Assembly (NCBI GenBank): GCA_007996965.1
Contig: BIMP01000001.1
Span: 1,426,001-1,490,000 of the forward strand
Length of the DNA: 64,000 nucleotides
Reading direction: 5' to 3'
From: a cyanobiont of Ornithocercus magnificus
GTDB lineage: Bacteria > Cyanobacteriota > Cyanobacteriia > PCC-6307 > Cyanobiaceae
Part shown: positions 59,364 through 64,000 of the stretch, piece after piece
Layout of the letters: each line of letters starts with the position of its first letter
How positions within the stretch are numbered: the first letter of the stretch is position 1
Program-made: the position numbers and the translations under genes
Notes under the pieces: model-generated
Databases searched by the model: none
What the model was told of the DNA's origin: nothing
The model's input: the letters and a program-made list of their open reading frames with translations, nothing else

Positions 59364-59603
59364 TTTTCTTTGAAATCTTCTTAATAAAAACTTGAAAAAT
59401 AGACCACTGCTAGGGTATCATAAATCTATGAGTGGCTGCTTCTCTCTCAAGAGAGTAAATCACATGAAGACATTTTAGTGGAATATAGTTTCATGCTTAG
59501 TAGTGCCGGGTTAGATCCTTCAAATAGCAAAAAGAGCTAAAGCTCGATCAGAAAGTAAGATTTATGCAGGTGTAAGATTAGAGTATCAATAACTATGTTC
59601 TCA

Positions 59604-60215
59604 TTACTGCACTTGAAATCGACGGAATGTAAGATTAATCCGCTGTTCGATAACCTTCCGACGTTTAGGCAGTGAGTGCTGCCAGTCTTGCTGACAAGGA
59701 TAGTACATTAAGAGTAAGTCACCATCTTCTAGTAGTAACATCGCGCGGGCGGATGTATAACGGTGTCGAAGGACAAAGTTGCGGCTAGCGCCGAGCGAAA
59801 GTGATGCGATGGTCGCACCGCAAACTAGTTCAGGTTCATCATCAGCATGCCAACCCATACAGTCATTACCATTCCTGTAGAGATTCAGCAGACAGCCATT
59901 AAAGGTTTCAGCAGCTGCATTAGCAACTCTCTCTGACAATGGGAGGAACCATTTAGGTTGTCCCTCACCATGGTGTATACAGCCACTGTATCGATAAGTG
60001 ATATTGACATCTGCTAGGAAAGCAGCTTGCCTCGGAGCAAAGTAGTGGCGGCCATAAACGGCCACTCGCGGTTGTTGCCAGGTAACTAATCTAACAATCT
60101 GTCTATGCCACGACTGTGATGTTGCTGAAGATAGCCATCCTTTGATCAATCGCCACGGTGGCTGATTGCCACCCGCACTCGCAGTAAGCTCAGGCCAGGT
60201 AGATCCCGTATTCAT
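59604..60215 (-). CDS. alkB: AlkB-like 2-oxoglutarate/Fe(II) dioxygenase
   Basis: A 203-residue dioxygenase of the ALKBH2/ALKBH3 type, which removes methyl lesions from DNA or RNA bases. NLYRNGNDCMGWHADDEPEL holds the HxD iron ligands and the adjacent substrate-facing residues; the second His is in QQDWQHSLPKR and the 2-oxoglutarate Arg is in IEQRINLTFRRF. YGRHYFAPRQ resembles the nucleotide-recognition lid of ALKBH2. All catalytic residues expected for the family are present. The start is ATG 60215; a second ATG 8 bases upstream is out of frame. Confidence 0.87.
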   Translation of the reverse strand: MNTGSTWPELTASAGGNQPPWRLIKGWLSSATSQSWHRQIVRLVTWQQPRVAVYGRHYFAPRQAAFLADVNITYRYSGCIHHGEGQPKWFLPLSERVANAAAETFNGCLLNLYRNGNDCMGWHADDEPELVCGATIASLSLGASRNFVLRHRYTSARAMLLLEDGDLLLMYYPCQQDWQHSLPKRRKVIEQRINLTFRRFQVQ

Positions 60216-60355
60216 GTATTCATGTGCTTATATGAACCATTATGGGTTAAAAAATCCTGTTAGATGTGAGGATTCAATTCCCCGTTACTGGCAGCAGGCA
60301 ACAGGGTATGATGGAAGGATCATAGCTAGCACCTGTATCTCATAAAGTTACTGGG

Positions 60356-60670
60356 ATGGCAGCACGCATTTCCGAGAATGAATTCCTCAGGCGTGCAGCA
60401 GCTCGCTTTGGCAACCGCTTTGACTACACAGGCATTCACTACCGCAGTTATAAGAGCCCACTTAAAATTCGCTGCCGCCGCCACCCTGTGCAGCTAATCA
60501 CTATCAGTCCAGAAAAACATCTACAGACCACTGGTGGTTGTAAGCACTGTCTTCGCGAGCGCAGGATTGCTGCACTGGAAAGGGAACTAAACAGGAACCC
60601 GACAACTTACTCTACTGGGTCTGAGCAGTCAGGTACTCGACTCGATGATGATCTAGTACAAGCTCGCTGA
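60356..60670 (+). CDS. small zinc-ribbon-like hypothetical protein
   Basis: A 104-residue basic protein. The pattern FGNRFDYTGIHYRSYKSPLK, followed by IRCRRHP and HLQTTGGCKHCLRERR, matches the short repeat domain found in DUF723-type and endonuclease-like proteins, where the C..H and CxxC residues would bind zinc. The C-terminal 30 residues look disordered. It stands alone with no catalytic domain, so a nucleic-acid-binding role is possible but unproven. Confidence 0.68.
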   Translation: MAARISENEFLRRAAARFGNRFDYTGIHYRSYKSPLKIRCRRHPVQLITISPEKHLQTTGGCKHCLRERRIAALERELNRNPTTYSTGSEQSGTRLDDDLVQAR

Positions 60671-60765
60671 TCATAAATGGCTACTACTTTAAGTAATAAT
60701 AAGCAATAAACAAAGAAGATTTTAGAGAGACATGTCAAGAGACTGTACAGTGTGTACTTGAGGAT

Positions 60766-61659
60766 TTAGTTCCTTAAACTAATACGCTGATAACAAAACC
60801 ATAGCCACTGCTGAAAGAGAAGATTTCGGTGGGAGCGCCAGAATGTTTGCGGCTGATTAGGGTTAAAGTTACGTGGCGGCGGCACATCACCACGAGCCAT
60901 GTCGCGCTCCATTTCAGCCAAGAGCCTACCAGCATTGTACTCAGGATGTCCTAAGTGCATTAACTGTCGCTGATCAGGAGTCTCGAAAATCGAGTAGCCA
61001 ACATCTTCACCATGAGCAAGTAGCCGCAGCCGGCCCTGCCGCTGTGCAGCTTCCATTGCTCCATCAGGGAGTCCTGCATGACGACTTTGGGGACACAAAA
61101 AGCAGTCATCCTGAGTTCCCATTAGTGCATGCCCTGGAACAAGACTGCGCATAGGAAGTACTCCAAAAAGCTTACGTTTGAATACAGTTTTCTCTACTCC
61201 GGCTAGAAAAGCGAGAGTAAATCCAGCCCAACACAGCCCAAGTGTACTAGCACAGCTATGCTTTGCCTCCGCTATCAACTCTACAAGTTCAAGCCAGTAA
61301 GTTACCTGCTCAAATGGCAAATGCTCCACAGGTGCCCCTGTAATGATTAAGCCGTCAAGCGGAGCACGGGCAGTTGCCTCCTCCCAGTAAATGTAGAGAT
61401 CATTTAAGTGTGTGTGATCCCAAGTTCTGTATGCATGGCTATGCAAACGGATCCAGATCGGCTCGATTTGGAGTGGCGAGAGACCAAGGGGGTGCAGCAA
61501 GTTAAACTCATACTGCTTACCTAGAGGCATGATGTTGAGAATGCCAATACGCAGCGGCCGGATATCCTGACGTTCAGCCAACTCAGGTTCGATCCAGGAA
61601 ATGCAGTTGCGCTCGATGGCGGTGATCTTGTGGTAGCTCCGCGGTAGGATTAGGGCCAC
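60766..61659 (-). CDS. metA: homoserine O-succinyl/acetyltransferase
   Basis: MetA acylates homoserine, the first committed step of methionine synthesis. It has 297 residues from GTG 61659. The family features are IGILNIMPLGKQYEFNLL, the catalytic Cys in STLGLCWAGFTLAFLAG, KLFGVLPMRSLVPGH and the catalytic Glu/His part of LMHLGHPEYNAGRL. Whether the acyl donor is succinyl-CoA or acetyl-CoA cannot be read with confidence. No SAM riboswitch was recognised upstream. Confidence 0.9.
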   Translation of the reverse strand: MALILPRSYHKITAIERNCISWIEPELAERQDIRPLRIGILNIMPLGKQYEFNLLHPLGLSPLQIEPIWIRLHSHAYRTWDHTHLNDLYIYWEEATARAPLDGLIITGAPVEHLPFEQVTYWLELVELIAEAKHSCASTLGLCWAGFTLAFLAGVEKTVFKRKLFGVLPMRSLVPGHALMGTQDDCFLCPQSRHAGLPDGAMEAAQRQGRLRLLAHGEDVGYSIFETPDQRQLMHLGHPEYNAGRLLAEMERDMARGDVPPPRNFNPNQPQTFWRSHRNLLFQQWLWFCYQRISLRN

Positions 61660-62369
61660 AGCCTTACTTTTGTCCTATTACTCACTAGTCTTGACAGTGT
61701 TGATGTACCCAAGACTGATCAAGGTATACATTATTAGTTGGTTTAGCCCTCTCAGACACTCTATTTGTCCGTAAAAGTGGTTGTCGGCATGTGTTTGGAG
61801 TAGAAATGGCAGTACAGGTCATAGCTATCTAAACAGTAAAGGCATCTGCCACTGAATGCTGGTAAGCCCTAAAACTGATTGATCGAGTCTCTATCAGGAG
61901 TTAGCACTATGACTATGCTAGCACCTGCCAAACCAGCGATATATTCAATAACTTTCCAACGTTGTGCTTATTTAGTGACCAACATACTGGTAGCATTAAG
62001 GATAATGCTAATGGATTAGAGAAAGGCTAAATTGACTAAAACTAACTGGGAGGATCTGGCAGAAATGCAAAATATCACAGTGCGGACTGCTTATTTCCTA
62101 ATACTACTGATAATATAATCACTAAACTTACAGAGGTTTGTCCTGAAAAGTAACTACAGTCTATACTAGCAGGAAATGAACAATAATGTGAGTTATTGTA
62201 ACCCTCAGACCGCATGTGGTGGTGAGTAATTTCTGGCCAAATATTTACTGTCTATGCTTGTCGGACAATCAGCATTAATGTAAGCAACAGAAAGAATTAT
62301 TAGTAGGTGAACTTGGAGACATGTGTAGCAGCGAGACATAATAGTAGACCTTACTCTGCTACACTACCT
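61660..62369. other. gene-poor interval upstream of metA
   Basis: About 710 bases between metA and the next gene, both on the minus strand. I see no RNA gene or conserved motif. One plus-strand frame of note, 61909-62019, is listed separately. Stops interrupt all other frames. Confidence 0.4.
61909..62019 (+). CDS. possible 36-residue small protein
   Basis: ATG 61909 is preceded by AGGAG at 61896-61900, eight bases upstream, an ideal ribosome-binding site. The frame encodes 36 residues, beginning MTMLAPAKPAIYSITFQRC and then a hydrophobic stretch (AYLVTNILVALRIMLM). This could be a small membrane peptide or a coincidence in a non-coding interval; nothing else supports it. Confidence 0.3.
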   Translation: MTMLAPAKPAIYSITFQRCAYLVTNILVALRIMLMD

Positions 62370-63068
62370 TCAAAGAGGATTCCAACTAGAAGCTGGCTCA
62401 GGCCGGCTGCTGTTGACTAACGACGGAAAGGTGTTGCGGATTTGAGGTATCAGAGTTCGGCGTACCTCTTCGCGGAAAGACAGCACGGCATTGTCTTTCA
62501 ATACTGGATACTCATCTATATCATAGGGATCTGATCTGCGGAGCGGCTTCCAGCTTGTATTCTCATGTAGTTTTAGTTTCTCTAGCGGTGAAGAAAAATT
62601 GAATTGTTCCAGCCGACCTGCGCCATCGGATATGAGAATGATAGATTTCTGTGCCAGAGCCTCACGCAACTGTGTGAGAGCACGAGCTTTAAGTATATCT
62701 GGCAGGCCTAGCAGAGGCTCATAGTAGTCTAAGATCCTTAACTCTTCTTCCATCAGAATTAACCAGGAGCCACGCTCATCTCTAGAGCAACCCATTGTGG
62801 CTTCCGCTGCCTGCATTGCGTCTCTGTAAAAAGCAAGCCAACGGTAGTAGGACTTTTCCTTCATTGTTTTCCTGGCAGCTGCGCGGCCACTAGGTATCTC
62901 TGGCAGTAGTGCTTCTGCCTGGCGTAGAAATAGCCTGTCGTCTCGCTCGAGGTTCATGGCACCCCAGCGCTGCCGGTATTCCCAGAGCTCAGTGTACCGT
63001 GCTATGTCCTCAATAGACCAGCCAAGCTCTTTAAGCTCGCTACCACGATGGGCAGTTTCCTTTGCCAT
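62370..63068 (-). CDS. conserved hypothetical, lineage-specific
   Basis: A 232-residue soluble protein, charged and mostly helical, with many Trp and Tyr in the first half (LGWSIEDIARYTELWEYRQRW, KSYYRWLAFYRDAMQAAE). The second half (KLHENTSWKPLRRSDPYDID and on) is less helical. No known fold or catalytic motif is evident. Start ATG 63068. Its intact length in a gene-poor area suggests it is maintained by selection. I do not recognise the family with certainty; it may be specific to marine picocyanobacteria. Confidence 0.65.
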   Translation of the reverse strand: MAKETAHRGSELKELGWSIEDIARYTELWEYRQRWGAMNLERDDRLFLRQAEALLPEIPSGRAAARKTMKEKSYYRWLAFYRDAMQAAEATMGCSRDERGSWLILMEEELRILDYYEPLLGLPDILKARALTQLREALAQKSIILISDGAGRLEQFNFSSPLEKLKLHENTSWKPLRRSDPYDIDEYPVLKDNAVLSFREEVRRTLIPQIRNTFPSLVNSSRPEPASSWNPL

Positions 63069-64000
63069 GCTTTGCCAATCTAGATGCTTGACGAGCGTAA
63101 GGGGAGATCTCTCGGCTTAAGTGCATAAACATTGGTAGAGGCTACTGGGGTGGATCTATTCCTTTGAAGGTAATACTTAGTATAAGTGCATATTCATAGC
63201 ATACTGCCAAGGAGAATCTTACGATGTAATGGGTCTTGAGTACGTAAGGGCTGAAGCTAATCTTTCCCACCTTAACTGTATTCATCTACTCTATCCTTTT
63301 GACTAGCATTTGGGCCGCAGCCTTCGCATTGTATTATTGCCAAAAGGATGATTAACAAACTATAATTGTTAACTTGTCTCTATCGCCATAACCCGGCCCT
63401 GTGCTAGATAGCTATTATTCAAGCCCAGACACTAGCCGCACATCTTGACTCTTCCATTCAAAGATAACTAGCTTAAGACTTACAAACACTGACAGCTAGC
63501 AACAGTACTGCACTAGGCACTCAGTTTTAGTGCTGAGCCTATAACTAGATATCTCCTATGCAAGTCACATAGAGTGCCCCACTATGGGACAATAGCAGCA
63601 CAAGCACTTAATTAAGTAATTGCACCTTCGAAGACGGGTCTGAGCCGAAGACACTGATCAAGAAAACAGAATCTACAACATCAATTTACTATAGATATTT
63701 GGAGGCATGTGTCAGGGAGAGCATTTAGCATAAGAAGATTAGCAAAGCGAGTAAAATATTCGCTGGGTGCTAACTAAAATGCAACGGCTGGTATAGCTTT
63801 TAAAAGTGATTAGGGAACGGCGTAGTGATTAGCCTGGGCATTTTGACAAAATCCACAGCGGAGTTATTTAGTAATCTTGCAGCTGGGGATTTGCAGAATA
63901 TGCCAGAGGCATAGCTAGATTTAGCCACTGCCGCTGCTAAAAAAAGCAATAATCATCATATAAGCACTCTCCCATACTGGATTCATAACAAAAGTGCATT
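63069..64000. other. gene-poor end of window
   Basis: About 930 bases with stops in all frames and no recognisable gene. There is a perfect 12-base palindrome, ACTTAATTAAGT, at 63606-63617. A short open stretch near 63837-63914 gives TKSTAELFSNLAAGDLQNMP before a stop, which could be the tail of a decayed gene or chance. No tRNA-like arms were found. The next gene must begin beyond the window. Confidence 0.45.

Noticed and set aside
60240-60310. tRNA-like T-arm sequence (GATTCAATTCC) upstream of the zinc-ribbon-like gene
   Set aside because: No acceptor, D or anticodon arms can be built around it; pairing is too weak for a tRNA or a clear relic.
63606-63617. 12-base perfect palindrome as an operator or origin site
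   Set aside because: A single AT-rich palindrome in non-coding DNA is likely by chance, and no gene start or repeated copy is close by.

Overview
The window is chromosomal DNA of a marine alpha-cyanobacterium in the Prochlorococcus / marine Synechococcus group. Evidence includes the H subunit of Mg-chelatase (chlH), a high-light-inducible protein, a CtpA-type processing protease, a B12-dependent class II ribonucleotide reductase, CbiX, a two-domain PhnE permease, and many small families confined mostly to cyanobacteria (DUF3531, CPP1-like, DUF4335/DUF3038, DUF2949, DUF3386, DUF3318, CGLD27). Base composition looks moderate and even. There are no phage, integrase, transposase or CRISPR signatures. 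Several long stretches are gene-poor, and there is one clear decaying gene (hslO/Hsp33). This suggests a lineage losing genes slowly, but that is inference from one window.

Layout. 1-9 kb: tldD (cut by the window edge), tldE and fmt in one tight operon; terC with a small cysteine protein; an empty 750-base stretch; then mfd. 9-21.5 kb: ctpA, ispG and a family-4 uracil-DNA glycosylase on the minus strand, then an aminotransferase, a phosphonate/phosphite-type ABC transporter (phnD-phnC-phnE) and a GDSL hydrolase on plus; a DUF92/VTE6-like phytyl-phosphate kinase, rsmE, DUF3531 and a lone CbiO-like ATPase. 21.5-28 kb: the hslO pseudogene, a CPP1-like protein, prfC, a methyltransferase, nrdJ and tRNA-Ser(UGA). 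28-34 kb: small hypothetical genes, the DUF3038/DUF4335 pair, a UbiH-like flavoprotein with no normal start codon, an HLIP and dapB. 34-48 kb: chlH, folP, tpiA, an ABC exporter, DUF3386, carB, DUF3318-rsfS-CGLD27 and an asparaginase. 48.8-59 kb: initiator tRNA, a GMC oxidoreductase, cbiX, an FAD oxidase, a SulP anion transporter, and a polar amino-acid ABC transporter (natF-natG-natH-bgtA type) with an unusual gap inside it. 59-64 kb: an AlkB-like dioxygenase, a short zinc-ribbon-like protein, metA, one lineage-specific gene, and long non-coding sequence.

Most genes are housekeeping: amino-acid and nucleotide synthesis (dapB, metA, carB, folP, nrdJ), isoprenoid and chlorophyll synthesis (ispG, chlH, VTE6-like), translation and repair (fmt, prfC, rsmE, rsfS, mfd, UDG, alkB), and nutrient uptake (phosphonate-type, amino acids, inorganic anion). 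I did not find a previously undescribed multi-gene system. The observations most worth checking are the stepwise decay of hslO, the missing start codon of the UbiH-like gene, a substitution in the DapB substrate loop, and several short open frames (30-75 codons) that standard gene callers could miss.
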